From: Fluviicola sp.
Lineage (GTDB): Bacteria; Bacteroidota; Bacteroidia; Flavobacteriales_D; Crocinitomicaceae
Assembly (NCBI GenBank): GCA_017983675.1
Contig: JAGOAZ010000001.1
Coordinates: 41,113 to 105,112, forward strand
Direction of reading: 5' to 3'
Length of the DNA stretch: 64,000 nt
Shown: piece by piece, positions 1 through 10,147 of the stretch
Layout of the letters: every line of letters begins with the position of its first letter
Numbering within the stretch: position 1 is the stretch's first letter
The notes under the pieces: generated by a model
Databases searched by the model: none
What the model saw: only the letters and a program-made list of their open reading frames with translations
What the model was told of the DNA's origin: nothing
Translations under genes and position numbers: made by a program

Positions 1-690
1 TTTTAACCCAACATCACATCAAGTAACAGGAAATTTAACATTGATCCAAGGAGCAAATACGCTACAAGTTTCCGCAACAAATGCCGATGGTTCGGACAGC
101 AAACAAACGACATTGATTTTCCGCCCTGTTGTGGTGAAAGTCCCACCAGTGGTGACGATTACCAATCCTGCTGTCAATCCAAAAGAAGTGACATCGGCAA
201 CGTACGCATTTGAAAGTACGGTGTTGAATGTGACGCAACAAAATCAAATTACGGTGCAATTGAATGGACAGAATATTCCGTTTACTTTTAACCCAACATC
301 ACATCAAGTAACAGGAAATTTAACATTGATCCAAGGAGCAAATACGCTACAAGTTTCCGCAACAAATGCCGATGGTTCGGACAGCAAACAAACGACATTG
401 ATTTTCCGCCCTATTGTGGTGAAACTGCCGCCAGTGGTGACGATTACCAATCCAGCTGTCAATCCAAAAGAAGTGACAACGGCAACGTACGCATTTGAAA
501 GCACAGTGTTAAATGTGACGCAACAAAATCAAATTACGGTGCAATTGAACGGACAGAATATTCCGTTTACTTTTAATCCAACATCACATCAAGTAACAGG
601 AAATTTAACATTGATCCAAGGAGCAAATACGCTACAAGTTTCCGCAACAAATGCCGATGGTTCGGACAGTAAACAAACGACGTTGATTTA
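1..690 (+). repeat. 285-bp tandem repeat inside the Ig-like gene
   Basis: The same DNA starting ttttaaccca/ttttaatcca recurs at 1, 286 and 571, a period of exactly 285 nt (95 codons). The copies differ by only a few bases until about position 690, after which the next unit diverges. Such identity at the DNA level points to recent duplication or gene conversion. Confidence 0.9.
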
Positions 691-1726
691 TCAACCTGCT
701 CCAGTAGTATTATTGCCAGTTGTGAGTTTCGTTCAGCCACAAGCGCCTGGTCAACTTGTTTCCGTTGCAACTTATAATATGATTGCTAGTGTCTTACACG
801 TCACAACGGCGAACCAAGTGACTGTTTCATTAAATGGTCAACAAATGCCAGCAAATACCTGGTCATTCAATGCTGGTACGCATTCGGTTTCCATGAATAC
901 AACCTTATTAGAAGGAAACAATGTGTTTGTTGTAACAGCAACAAATACTGCAGGAACAGCATCGGCAACGTCTACAATTATTTATCGTGCGCCTGTTGTT
1001 GAATGTTTAAAACCAACAATTACGGTTTTTCAGCCTACGGCCTTGATAAGTGCAGGAATAGTCAATCAAGCTGCAATTTCAGTCAGTGCGCTTGTAACAG
1101 CTGTTCAAGCTGCAACTGCCGTAACGTGTCGTTTGAATGGAGTTGTTCAGCCAGCAGGAACGTATACAATGAGCAATCAAACGTATCAAACCAATTTGAC
1201 CTTGGTGAACGGACAAAATGTGATAGAATTGAGTGCAACGAATAATTGTGGCACGACAACGATTACCAAAACAATTGTGTACCGCGCACCACAAGTTGAA
1301 AAACCAGTCATTACGCTAAAATCACCAACAACTTGTCCTGCACTATTAGCAAGAGGTCCTCAAGTTATAACAGGAACAGTTTCAGGAGTAGCAAATGCAA
1401 GTCAAGTAACGATTCTATACAACAACACGCCAGTTGTGTTTACGTCGACAATCGCAAACAATACCTTAACGTTTACATGTACTGTAACGGTTTTAGCGAA
1501 CACGATTAATTTCCCATTGGTTATCACAGCGACGAATCAAGGTGGTGTTACGGTGAAAGAATGTTTGATTTCGATCAAAGACTATGCAGGAGGCACGGAC
1601 GAAACTAGTCCGAATGATGGCGGTAAGCCAAAACCAACACCTGCAAAACCGCGCACTCCGATCATTCCGACAGATACCATTAGAAAACCAATAATTACAC
1701 CGCCGACTACTCCGGCAAAACCATAA
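2..1726 (+). CDS. Surface protein with tandem Ig-like repeats (5' end outside window)
   Basis: The frame is open from the first bases of the window and the sequence upstream of the first possible start (TTG at 41) is already repeat sequence, so the gene begins outside the window. At least 574 codons are visible. The first part is a 95-residue unit (motifs VTITNPAVNPKEV, QNQITVQLNGQ, QGANTLQVSATNADG) present in near-identical copies, followed by more diverged Ig/cadherin-like units that keep the N-x-V-x-V-x-A-T-N core. The C-terminus is rich in Pro, Thr and Lys (residues PTPAKPRTP onwards) and has no clear type IX sorting domain. An extracellular or cell-wall-facing adhesin-like role is inferred from the repeat type only. 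A terminator follows directly. Confidence 0.75.
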   Translation, partial: FNPTSHQVTGNLTLIQGANTLQVSATNADGSDSKQTTLIFRPVVVKVPPVVTITNPAVNPKEVTSATYAFESTVLNVTQQNQITVQLNGQNIPFTFNPTSHQVTGNLTLIQGANTLQVSATNADGSDSKQTTLIFRPIVVKLPPVVTITNPAVNPKEVTTATYAFESTVLNVTQQNQITVQLNGQNIPFTFNPTSHQVTGNLTLIQGANTLQVSATNADGSDSKQTTLIYQPAPVVLLPVVSFVQPQAPGQLVSVATYNMIASVLHVTTANQVTVSLNGQQMPANTWSFNAGTHSVSMNTTLLEGNNVFVVTATNTAGTASATSTIIYRAPVVECLKPTITVFQPTALISAGIVNQAAISVSALVTAVQAATAVTCRLNGVVQPAGTYTMSNQTYQTNLTLVNGQNVIELSATNNCGTTTITKTIVYRAPQVEKPVITLKSPTTCPALLARGPQVITGTVSGVANASQVTILYNNTPVVFTSTIANNTLTFTCTVTVLANTINFPLVITATNQGGVTVKECLISIKDYAGGTDETSPNDGGKPKPTPAKPRTPIIPTDTIRKPIITPPTTPAKP

Positions 1727-1739
1727 AAAATGAAATAAA

Positions 1740-1768
1740 AGTCCTTTCAGCAATGAAGGGACTTTTTT
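1740..1768 (+). terminator. Intrinsic terminator after the repeat-protein gene
   Basis: AGTCCTTTC and GAAGGGACT form a 9-bp stem with one G-T wobble around a short loop, followed by a T run. It sits 13 nt after the stop codon. Confidence 0.8.
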
Positions 1769-1830
1769 CTTGAAATCTACTTGCCAACCCAAGCGAATAG
1801 CGTATTTTTGTAATCCAATTAATAATTGAG

Positions 1831-2925
1831 ATGACCAAAGATTCCGTATTAGAAGTATTGGGTTCAATACTTGAGCCAGATTTAAAAAAAGACCTAGTTT
1901 CACTCGATTTTATTGAGTCATTAAATGTGAGTGACAACAACGTTGAATTAGTTGTTTTTATTTCCAATCCTGCGTTACATGCACGCAAGCGGATGCAAGA
2001 AGCAGTTGAGTTTAACTTGAAACGTGTCTTTGGTGCGGATATCGCTATTCAATGTCAAGTGAAGCCGATGCCAACTGAAATCAGATCGGAGCATCGTAAA
2101 ATATTACCAGAAGTTAAGAACGTTATTGCCATTGCTTCTGGAAAAGGTGGAGTAGGGAAGTCAACCGTTACGGCTAATTTAGCTGGTGGCTTGGCGAAAG
2201 CTGGTTTTCGTGTTGGAATCGTAGATGCAGATATTTACGGACCAAGTATGCCAACCATGTTTGACGTTGTTGGTGAACGACCAACGATGATTGATGTGGA
2301 AGGAACGCCAATGATTAATCCAGTAATGAGTTATGGGATTAAAATTTTATCCATAGGATTTTTCTCGAGTCAAGACGACGCAATTGTTTGGCGTGGGCCG
2401 ATGGCTGCAAAAGCTATGACACAATTATTCACCGATGCGTATTGGGGCGATTTGGATTATTTGTTGATCGATTTACCTCCAGGAACCGGTGATATTCATT
2501 TGTCGTTGGTACAAAATGTTCCGTTGGATGGAGTAGTCATTGTTAGTACACCACAAGAAGTAGCCTTAGCAGATGCTCGCAAAGGAGTCAATATGTTTAA
2601 GTTGGACACGATCAATGTGCCAATAGTTGGTTTGGTTGAAAACATGGCTTGGTTTACTCCTGCCGAATTACCAGACAATAAATACTACATTTTTGGTCGA
2701 GATGGTGTGAAGAATTTAGCAGCGGGATTAAACGAAACATTTTTAGGACATATTCCCTTGGTACAAAGTGTGCGTGAATCGGGAGATATTGGTAGACCAG
2801 CTGTTTTTCAGGAAAATACGCCTATTTCGAATGCTATTGATGAATTAGTTACTACTTTTGTGACAGAAGTCAATGCATTAAAAGCAAAGAAAGCAGTTAA
2901 AAAAAACGATGATGGCACTAGATAA
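1831..2925 (+). CDS. mrp: Mrp/ApbC family P-loop ATPase, Fe-S cluster carrier
   Basis: The 364-aa protein has an N-terminal MIP18/DUF59 domain (about residues 1-90) and a ParA/MinD-like ATPase domain with a deviant Walker A motif GKGGVGKST at about residues 104-112, then DADIYGPSMP and the IDLPPGTGD motif. This arrangement is typical of Mrp/ApbC/NBP35 proteins, which bind and pass on Fe-S clusters in the cytosol. The start is the ATG at 1831; an ATG-initiated N-terminus of this length is usual in Bacteroidota. Its 3' end overlaps the NifU-domain gene by 17 nt, so the two are probably co-translated and cooperate in Fe-S assembly. Confidence 0.92.
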   Translation: MTKDSVLEVLGSILEPDLKKDLVSLDFIESLNVSDNNVELVVFISNPALHARKRMQEAVEFNLKRVFGADIAIQCQVKPMPTEIRSEHRKILPEVKNVIAIASGKGGVGKSTVTANLAGGLAKAGFRVGIVDADIYGPSMPTMFDVVGERPTMIDVEGTPMINPVMSYGIKILSIGFFSSQDDAIVWRGPMAAKAMTQLFTDAYWGDLDYLLIDLPPGTGDIHLSLVQNVPLDGVVIVSTPQEVALADARKGVNMFKLDTINVPIVGLVENMAWFTPAELPDNKYYIFGRDGVKNLAAGLNETFLGHIPLVQSVRESGDIGRPAVFQENTPISNAIDELVTTFVTEVNALKAKKAVKKNDDGTR

Positions 2926-3157
2926 AGTTGATTTAGCAGCAAAAATAAATTTTTCAATCAGTGAATTACGACCACACCTGCACGCTGATGGCGGTGACAT
3001 GGAGTTGGTTGATATTACAGATGAAGGAATTGCACAAGTTAGATTATTAGGAGCTTGTAGTGACTGCACTATGAGCATGATGACCATTAAAGCAGGGCTA
3101 GAAGAAGCTGTCCGAAAAATCGCACCGGAAATTATTGCGGTTGTTGAAGTGGAGTGA
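2909..3157 (+). CDS. NifU C-terminal domain (Nfu-type) Fe-S scaffold protein
   Basis: This 82-aa protein consists of the NifU C-terminal domain alone. It has the L-HADGGD motif near residue 26 and the cluster-binding CSDC pair (Cys50 and Cys53), which in homodimers holds a 4Fe-4S cluster. It overlaps the end of mrp by 17 nt in another frame, and a terminator follows. The role in cluster delivery to apo-proteins comes from the family and the pairing with mrp. A second, longer NifU-domain gene lies at 45543-46145. Confidence 0.9.
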   Translation: MMALDKVDLAAKINFSISELRPHLHADGGDMELVDITDEGIAQVRLLGACSDCTMSMMTIKAGLEEAVRKIAPEIIAVVEVE

Positions 3158-3182
3158 TCTAAATTTATTTTTACAAAATAAA

Positions 3183-3210
3183 AAAGGCTGAATGTGAATA
3201 TTCAGCCTTT
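3183..3210 (-). terminator. Hairpin terminator between nfu and the type IX operon
   Basis: AAAGGCTGAAT and ATTCAGCCTTT form a perfect 11-bp stem with a 6-nt loop. A/T runs on both sides suggest it ends transcription from both the + strand mrp-nfu operon and the - strand secreted-protein operon. The identical stem recurs at 10148-10175. Confidence 0.85.
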
Positions 3211-3246
3211 CGTATTTAAATCGTTATTATTGGCTTGGATTCCTAA

Positions 3247-4500
3247 TTAATAAACTCGATTCACTATCATTTTCGTTACCATCGGGAGGCTGTTTTCAGC
3301 TGTACTTACCCGAACAAAATAAACGCCATCAGCGATATTTTCTGGCAATTGAACTATTGCTTGTTCTGGCGCCAAGGTAGATGAGTAAACATTGGTTCCG
3401 TTTACATCATTGATTGCAACCGTGATTTGTTCCTCGTATTGTTGTACATGTAGTTGAAATGTTCCTTTGTTTGGGTTTGGGCTGATTGTTACGCTATTAT
3501 TCCCACTGTTTTCTGCAATACCAACTCCTCCAATTACAAATACTGTGACGGTATCGTAGGTAAGTTGATTTGCTAAAATTTGTTCCACCACATAAGTTGT
3601 GTTGACCAATGGTTGCACAACAATACCGCTCGTGTTTGAAGCAATCAACGGCCCGTTGAGTTCGTACCAATTGCAATTTAAGTTTGAAATTTTACGGCCA
3701 ATAAACACACTGTCTAAAATGTGTATGGTGGTATCTGGACCTGCATACGCCACCAAAGGCTTCTCCAAACTATCAATGTGCATCACGGTGATGTCATCGT
3801 AAAAATAACGGTTGTTTTTACCTACTAAGGTTGGAATTGGATACAAACAATTTGTCTCGTGATTTCTTTTGAAATTACCCAAAGTAATGAACTGTTCCCC
3901 ACCGTGGGCTTCGTAAACCCCCTCAATTTTCACCCAAAGATTGGTGTCTGAAATGATTTCTTCTTGAAAGCTGGTGACACTTGCAGGGAGATCAAAAAAA
4001 CCAGGCGAGAAAAATTGATACGTTGATTCAGCAAAAGGAATACTACGAATAATAGCAGTATCGCTGAAATGAATGGAAGTACCATTTGAAACACACATGC
4101 TGCTTTGAAAAAAACTTTTCACAAAATACGAAACGTAGTAGGTTTCATGGTGCCGCATACTATCTACCAATTGGCATTGGGCATATTGTCTTTTGTTTGT
4201 GTCAATTGAAACAATTGCTAAACTTATTTCACCATTGCCGTTGTGGGGCATATAAATATATTCCAAACCTGGAGTTATGGTATAAAAACAGTTAAAGTAA
4301 TGGTACCAAAACCCTAAACCCGCAGGAGTATTGGGAGAATACCAGTCTTTTATTGCAGCTCCTCCAGTAGGATTATTCAGAGTCATTAACGGACAAAACA
4401 AAGTGTCTTCAAATCCAGGGTTGGGAACCAAGTTGGCTTGTGCAGCAACCTGCCAATGAAGGCTGAAACCAACAAATAGGAAAATTAAATACCGTTTCAT
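3247..4500 (-). CDS. Type IX secreted protein with C-terminal sorting domain
   Basis: The 417-aa protein begins with a signal peptide (hydrophobic LIFLFVGFSLHWQVAAQA) and N-terminal NLVPNPGFED, which is common at the start of Bacteroidota proteins with a galactose-binding-like fold. The last 75 or so residues form a type A sorting domain (ISPNPNKGTFQL, then an AVQL-N-ADGVYFVRV-like strand and K-MIV). It should cross the outer membrane by the type IX system and be attached to or released from the surface. The start overlaps the stop of the upstream 1855-aa gene by 4 nt, so the two form an operon. Function is unknown beyond export. Confidence 0.85.
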   Translation of the reverse strand: MKRYLIFLFVGFSLHWQVAAQANLVPNPGFEDTLFCPLMTLNNPTGGAAIKDWYSPNTPAGLGFWYHYFNCFYTITPGLEYIYMPHNGNGEISLAIVSIDTNKRQYAQCQLVDSMRHHETYYVSYFVKSFFQSSMCVSNGTSIHFSDTAIIRSIPFAESTYQFFSPGFFDLPASVTSFQEEIISDTNLWVKIEGVYEAHGGEQFITLGNFKRNHETNCLYPIPTLVGKNNRYFYDDITVMHIDSLEKPLVAYAGPDTTIHILDSVFIGRKISNLNCNWYELNGPLIASNTSGIVVQPLVNTTYVVEQILANQLTYDTVTVFVIGGVGIAENSGNNSVTISPNPNKGTFQLHVQQYEEQITVAINDVNGTNVYSSTLAPEQAIVQLPENIADGVYFVRVSTAENSLPMVTKMIVNRVY

Positions 4501-7500
4501 TCGTGAATAATTAGTTGTTGATGAATTGTTTCGTTTGTTGTAAGCTGTTCTAAAACAAGGTGATAACTCCCAATGTTCAACTTCAAATCTAATACAAAAT
4601 TACCATTGTTCAAAATATAATCTCCATGATGCACCAATTTGCCATCTACACTGAATACATTTACAATAATTGATTCAATACTGTTGTCAGAAAGTTGAAT
4701 GTTCATGTAGCCTGAATTTGGGTTCGGATAGACATAAGCAGACAAGTGTTTAGTTGTGTTTGGAGTTGGTAACAATAGTTGCTTGTTTGCATTCACCTCA
4801 CAATTTCCTTCAAACAACATGTTCGAAGCAAAGCGGTGGTTATAAAAACTCCGTGCAAGGTACACAGCTGGACCTTCAATTTCGGGACAGGAATTAGCGA
4901 TACTTCGCAAGTTGAAACTATCTTGAGGTGTTGCATTGCCATTTTCAAAGGCAAAAACAATTTGATAATAGCGCTTGAAGTTTGCTTCAACGAGATTACT
5001 AGGATTTATATTTGCTAATTGCAAACTCATTTGATTAAAATTCCCGTTCTCGTACAAATGATTAACTTTTTGAATTTTACCGCTTGTTGTGCTCGAATAA
5101 TCCATGTAAAAAGCGCGTAAGATATTGCTGCTGTCGATTAAATTTGGATGTTCGTCTAATAATTGATACGTTTCGTAAATTTTGATGTTGTCGTCATTTG
5201 AAAAATTGAATGAACTATCTAAATCAACTACTTTGTTTACTAAGTTTTTCCAGAGGTGGGTATAGGTTGAATTTAGTTCTACATTATAGCTGATGGGGTC
5301 AATAAATGAAACTGTAAAGTTCGGACAATTGGTGTAAGCAGACGCGTAATTCAGCGGGAATAAGGTTTGGGGATTTGATGTAGTTGAAAAAAATGAAGAA
5401 ATAGATGAATTAAAAGTATACGAATCATTTGGATTGAATACATTTGAACTGGAGCGGACATAAAGTGGAGATAATAAAGCAAAAGAAGAATTCGTACAAA
5501 AAGTTTTGAAGTTACCTGTTGCAGCATTAGATGGGCTCCAATTATTACCCAACCAGCGGTTGTCGCTAGGGTTTGATGTGTTACCTTGTTGTCCAATGAC
5601 ACCATAATAATCTAAGGTCAACCCATATTTGTGATTGGATAGATCGTTTTTATAAATTTTCGTATCGGTCCCATTAGTACAAGTGTTTTTAAAATACAGT
5701 CCATAGAAAGTATTATTAATAGCATTACATTCAATTAATAATTTTCTAGTGTTGTTTGCTGAAATCCCAACTGATTTTTGATTGGGCGCAATTCCAGATC
5801 CAGTAATGATATTAGAACGGATTTCACGAGAATTAAGCGGTGTTAAATTATCCACAGAAATACCTGAACGTAACTGGGTATAATTAAAGTTGGCTTTTAA
5901 ATTTATAGTGTTATTATAAATTTTACTTGCTTGTTCAAGATTAATCAGTTTAATTCCATTAAACACATCTTTCATGAGATTATTATAAATATATAATGGA
6001 GGAGCAGGTTTTAAATTTCCTTCAAATAGAATGGCGAAATTTATGTATCGATCAATACCTGTATAAGTATTTGTCAAGTCAAGATCAAAATTATTTTGCG
6101 TAATTACAATTCCAGGAATCGTAGATTGATTAATAGAAGAAGAACCAATATTACCATAAATACAAGATTGGATGTTGTAAAATGTGTTGTTTTCTATTTT
6201 TGTTTGGTACATGTTGGCAATAGACAAATAAATTCCATTTTTACCCATTATACTTGGATCGTTAATCATCTGCATTAATGAATTAGGTATTGAATTAATT
6301 ACATATTGTACTCTTTTATCAGATCGAAACGTATTATGTGAAATTTGAGTTTGTTGGTATTTTATTGCATGTATTGCAAAATTTGCATTATAGAAGCCAC
6401 ATTTTTTTTGAAGTGAACCACCAACAAATAAGCTCCGTTTAAGATTTGTATTTGTATTCGTTACAAAAACACTTTTTTCACTTTTAAAATGATGTTGAAA
6501 AACAGAATTGACAACTTCAACATTTGCATTCAAGCCTTCGATCCCAATTTTAATGTTGTCAAACAAATTAAATTCTGTCGCGACATTTTCAAGGCCAATT
6601 TTGAAACAATTATAAGTGTTGTTATTATTCGTACCAACATTTTCTAAATAAATACCACAACTAGAACGTTGATTATTAAACGGAGGTTTTAAAAAGATGT
6701 TCTTATTGTAATTAGGATGAATGTAAGGCGGATTCAATGAAGATGTTGCTAATGGATTTAATGCTTTGAGTGAATAAGTACTTACCCATGCTGCTGGATA
6801 ACCAGTTTGGAATAAATCACGACAAGTAAAAATTGAATTTTTTATTGTAAAAATGGTACTGACATTTGAAAATTGATAAGAATTAATTTTAATTCCGATA
6901 TCGTTTTTATTGAATGTTGCATTTTCAACAGCTAATACAGGAGTCGCTTGTGATAAATTAATTTGCTTGAATTCAATAGCAATTTTTGCATCTTCTATCA
7001 AAGTAGTAAAATTAATACCATTTGAGCTGATTGAATTTTCAATACGAACACGACCTCTTTCATCAACAACAATTCCTTGCCACATATCGTTACAAGCAAA
7101 AAAGTGACTTCCTTTGATTGTTAATAATGAATTATATGGAACGGTGATTTTTACATTTGGAGCAATTTTCACTAAATTGTGATTAAAAGTTACAGAACCG
7201 TTAATGACCACATCATTATTTATGCAGTATTCGGTGTTTGGTAAAACATCATTTTGTGAGATAATTCCGGAGACTCCTAAATAATTGGTGCAATTTGATG
7301 TGCAAGCATTACAATTTGCAACAACTATTGGAATTGTTGCAGTACTTGTACAACCATTTGAAGTACCAGTAACGGTGTAGTTACCAGAAACACTAGGTGT
7401 AATTGTAATTGGTTGCATATTTCCGTTTATATTACCCGGTTGCCACGTATAATTTTGAGCACCATTTGCAGTTAATTGAATACTTGCACCATTACAAATT

Positions 7501-10064
7501 GTTGTAGCGGATGCTTGTATTGTAACATTGATTGTAGCGTTGTTTATATAGACGTTGTCTTGCACAGTGTATGTACAACCGTTTAGAACATAAGTATATA
7601 TTATTTGATGCATTCCAGCAGGATACAGACTTGGGTCAAAAATACTGGATGAGAGAGGGGTAGGAGAATTATCCAAATAAAAGACACCATTCAAATTTTG
7701 ATTAGATAGATAATCCAATAAATCAATTTGTTGATTATAACAAAGAGTTGAAGGGAGATTAAGAGTAGGAAGGTCAGCTGTTTTGTTCAACTCAACATTA
7801 TCAACTTGTATATATGATTTTATGGTAGAATTATTGATTATTTCAATAAATTTCAAACCTGTAGTTGATGATGAATTAAAACTAAGAGTGTAAAAATTCC
7901 AATTATTTGTGTTACTATTTATGTTATTATTTGTGTTACTATTATTTATAATTGTGATGGGTGAGAAAAAACTTTCCAGATTACTTGGTAAAACAGCGGG
8001 TAAAGAGCTATTAGCGTTAATTGGTAAATAATAAGGAAATATGACAGGGTCACTAGAAAAAGTAAAAGTTAAGGCATGATTTGATAAACTAGTATTTGAA
8101 TTAGTAGGATTCAATCGTGCACGAAAGGATAAGGTATAGTTGGTATTTGGTTGAATAGTAGTATTTAACCTAGATTGAACGGATTCACTATATGAAAAAA
8201 TTGAGTCTGTTAGATTAGGACTAAAAGAATATGTTGATAAATTTTCATGGCACAATCCTAAAAATGAAGGTTGAGAGGAATTGTCCCATTGATCTGTAAT
8301 ACCTGGTACAATTGATAAGGTATTGTTATAAGGTGTATAAAACACAACATCAGGAGAATTGCTCATGTACTGCCAACAATCAACTTTTCCCAAAGGAACA
8401 GTAATCAATGTTAAATTATTTGCAATTGGACCCCATGTGCCATTATTAAATGCACCATTTTTCACATAATTACAACTGGTACATCCATTGCTTGAGACAT
8501 AAAAGTAAATATAGGTTACATTCCCTTTCGTACCACTTGAATTGGTAGGGACATATCTAAGTAAATGTATTCCTTCTTCGTAAAATGTAATGTTGACGTT
8601 AGTAGCTGAATTTCCATTTGTCGTTGAAAATAATGTAGTGGGGTAACTTAAATCTTGCAAACATTCAAAATTTAAAGCGCTTGTAGTATTGTTGACATCA
8701 TTTGACAAAAAGGAACTTCCATTTAATGCATATACATTATTAATTGTTGCTTGATTGGTATAAATATTGTTGGTAATTCCATCTGTAAGACCAACAATAC
8801 TGGAACTTGTACAATTTGTATTGTAACTATAAAAGTTGTTATTAGCTACCGAACCATAGGTGTTGTTAACAGAATAACCTAAATCACACAATACTGTTCT
8901 TTCCTCTGGCTTCATATACCTTTTCACATAATTTGCCCCAGGATGGAAAAAATTGCTTTTAGCATAATACGTGTCATTTATTTGGCTACCTTGATTTGGT
9001 AAACAAAGGTCTTCAAAATGACTGAGACTTAAATCAAATTCCCAGCAAGTAGGTGTATAGACTGGAATTGTTGATGTTCCTACATATTTTACTGCGTTTT
9101 GACAATCGGTATAATCCGAAAAACTAGATGTTGTACAACCGTTAGATATTGCTGTTAGTGGAACCAGAGTATTAAATGAGTATTCAGTCATCGAACAACC
9201 TTGGTTATTGGAAATTAGGTGATTAGTTTCAGAATTATCCATCAAAAACGTATCATACCTAGTGAAGTAATTCATCCCAACTACTATTGAACTACCATCA
9301 AAATAAATCAATGAATTAATACCTAATGCATGAAGTACTTTATTAAATACAATGGTATATAAATCAAATTCAGTGTTCGAAATATTTACATTTGATAAAT
9401 TATAATTCCAGGTATTTGATCCAATACCATTAAAGTTTAACACCATATAACCGTGATAAAACAACCCGTTATTACCATTGGTTGATAAGGGAGGGTAATA
9501 ACCAAAAGGTTGTAAATAAGTAGCGTAGGAGTCAACTCCAGAATTTATCGTTTTCCAAATTTCATTGTCCAATATTATTCCATCATTTTGAAAACCTGTT
9601 GGTAATGAATAAAATGAACTTGCATATACTAAATCATTTGGGGATATCATATTCTGATCCCGAAACCAAAAATTAATTTTTTGTCCTGTTGTAGTTAAAG
9701 GTGAGTTAATAAAATTAGAAATATCTTCAAAAACTTTACAAACAACATTTCTTCGCGCATTATGCAAAGCATTGTTCAATTCCATGCCACTTCCTGATTC
9801 AAAATAAAGATTAAAATAACTCAATCCTTGCACACATAAAGGTGAACTTTTTAACGTAACACCATCATTTTCTGTTTTATCTACTCGAATGTCATTTAGT
9901 GAAAGTTTATTACCCCGTCCATCAAAAATAGAATCGAAAAAGCCTTCAGGAGAGAACTTACTAGTTCGTGCGATTGAATCGAGTACAGGTAAATTTTGTG
10001 AAAAAATAAAAACTGTAAAAAAAGTAAAGAAAATACTTAATGGAATTGATTTAGTTGCTTTCAT
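4497..10064 (-). CDS. Giant type IX secreted protein, beta-helix and degenerate metalloprotease-like region
   Basis: The 1855-aa protein has a signal peptide ending near FSQNLP. Residues about 80-400 resemble the extracellular metalloprotease-like domains of Bacteroidota, but where an HExxH helix is expected the sequence is VFNKVLHALG (about 239-248), so the catalytic His-Glu is lost. The middle has SprB/Ig-like motifs (ICNGASIQLTANGAQNYTW), then a long Asn/Ile-rich right-handed beta-helix-like stretch with repeated NN-I/NNTF turns (about 980-1500). The C-terminus is a type A sorting domain (VYPNPNSGYMNIQLSDN). Likely a surface adhesin or carbohydrate-binding protein. It heads a two-gene operon. 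Confidence 0.8.
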   Translation of the reverse strand: MKATKSIPLSIFFTFFTVFIFSQNLPVLDSIARTSKFSPEGFFDSIFDGRGNKLSLNDIRVDKTENDGVTLKSSPLCVQGLSYFNLYFESGSGMELNNALHNARRNVVCKVFEDISNFINSPLTTTGQKINFWFRDQNMISPNDLVYASSFYSLPTGFQNDGIILDNEIWKTINSGVDSYATYLQPFGYYPPLSTNGNNGLFYHGYMVLNFNGIGSNTWNYNLSNVNISNTEFDLYTIVFNKVLHALGINSLIYFDGSSIVVGMNYFTRYDTFLMDNSETNHLISNNQGCSMTEYSFNTLVPLTAISNGCTTSSFSDYTDCQNAVKYVGTSTIPVYTPTCWEFDLSLSHFEDLCLPNQGSQINDTYYAKSNFFHPGANYVKRYMKPEERTVLCDLGYSVNNTYGSVANNNFYSYNTNCTSSSIVGLTDGITNNIYTNQATINNVYALNGSSFLSNDVNNTTSALNFECLQDLSYPTTLFSTTNGNSATNVNITFYEEGIHLLRYVPTNSSGTKGNVTYIYFYVSSNGCTSCNYVKNGAFNNGTWGPIANNLTLITVPLGKVDCWQYMSNSPDVVFYTPYNNTLSIVPGITDQWDNSSQPSFLGLCHENLSTYSFSPNLTDSIFSYSESVQSRLNTTIQPNTNYTLSFRARLNPTNSNTSLSNHALTFTFSSDPVIFPYYLPINANSSLPAVLPSNLESFFSPITIINNSNTNNNINSNTNNWNFYTLSFNSSSTTGLKFIEIINNSTIKSYIQVDNVELNKTADLPTLNLPSTLCYNQQIDLLDYLSNQNLNGVFYLDNSPTPLSSSIFDPSLYPAGMHQIIYTYVLNGCTYTVQDNVYINNATINVTIQASATTICNGASIQLTANGAQNYTWQPGNINGNMQPITITPSVSGNYTVTGTSNGCTSTATIPIVVANCNACTSNCTNYLGVSGIISQNDVLPNTEYCINNDVVINGSVTFNHNLVKIAPNVKITVPYNSLLTIKGSHFFACNDMWQGIVVDERGRVRIENSISSNGINFTTLIEDAKIAIEFKQINLSQATPVLAVENATFNKNDIGIKINSYQFSNVSTIFTIKNSIFTCRDLFQTGYPAAWVSTYSLKALNPLATSSLNPPYIHPNYNKNIFLKPPFNNQRSSCGIYLENVGTNNNNTYNCFKIGLENVATEFNLFDNIKIGIEGLNANVEVVNSVFQHHFKSEKSVFVTNTNTNLKRSLFVGGSLQKKCGFYNANFAIHAIKYQQTQISHNTFRSDKRVQYVINSIPNSLMQMINDPSIMGKNGIYLSIANMYQTKIENNTFYNIQSCIYGNIGSSSINQSTIPGIVITQNNFDLDLTNTYTGIDRYINFAILFEGNLKPAPPLYIYNNLMKDVFNGIKLINLEQASKIYNNTINLKANFNYTQLRSGISVDNLTPLNSREIRSNIITGSGIAPNQKSVGISANNTRKLLIECNAINNTFYGLYFKNTCTNGTDTKIYKNDLSNHKYGLTLDYYGVIGQQGNTSNPSDNRWLGNNWSPSNAATGNFKTFCTNSSFALLSPLYVRSSSNVFNPNDSYTFNSSISSFFSTTSNPQTLFPLNYASAYTNCPNFTVSFIDPISYNVELNSTYTHLWKNLVNKVVDLDSSFNFSNDDNIKIYETYQLLDEHPNLIDSSNILRAFYMDYSSTTSGKIQKVNHLYENGNFNQMSLQLANINPSNLVEANFKRYYQIVFAFENGNATPQDSFNLRSIANSCPEIEGPAVYLARSFYNHRFASNMLFEGNCEVNANKQLLLPTPNTTKHLSAYVYPNPNSGYMNIQLSDNSIESIIVNVFSVDGKLVHHGDYILNNGNFVLDLKLNIGSYHLVLEQLTTNETIHQQLIIHE

Positions 10065-10147
10065 AATGCATAATTTTAGTTAGTAGTATGTAATAATTCT
10101 AGTTAGTAGTTCTATAAATATATAATTATTTTTTAAACCACAAAAAA

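Noticed and set aside
1493..1988. Minus-strand frames opposite the repeat-protein end and mrp start
   Set aside because: Shadows of the + strand genes and the terminator between them.
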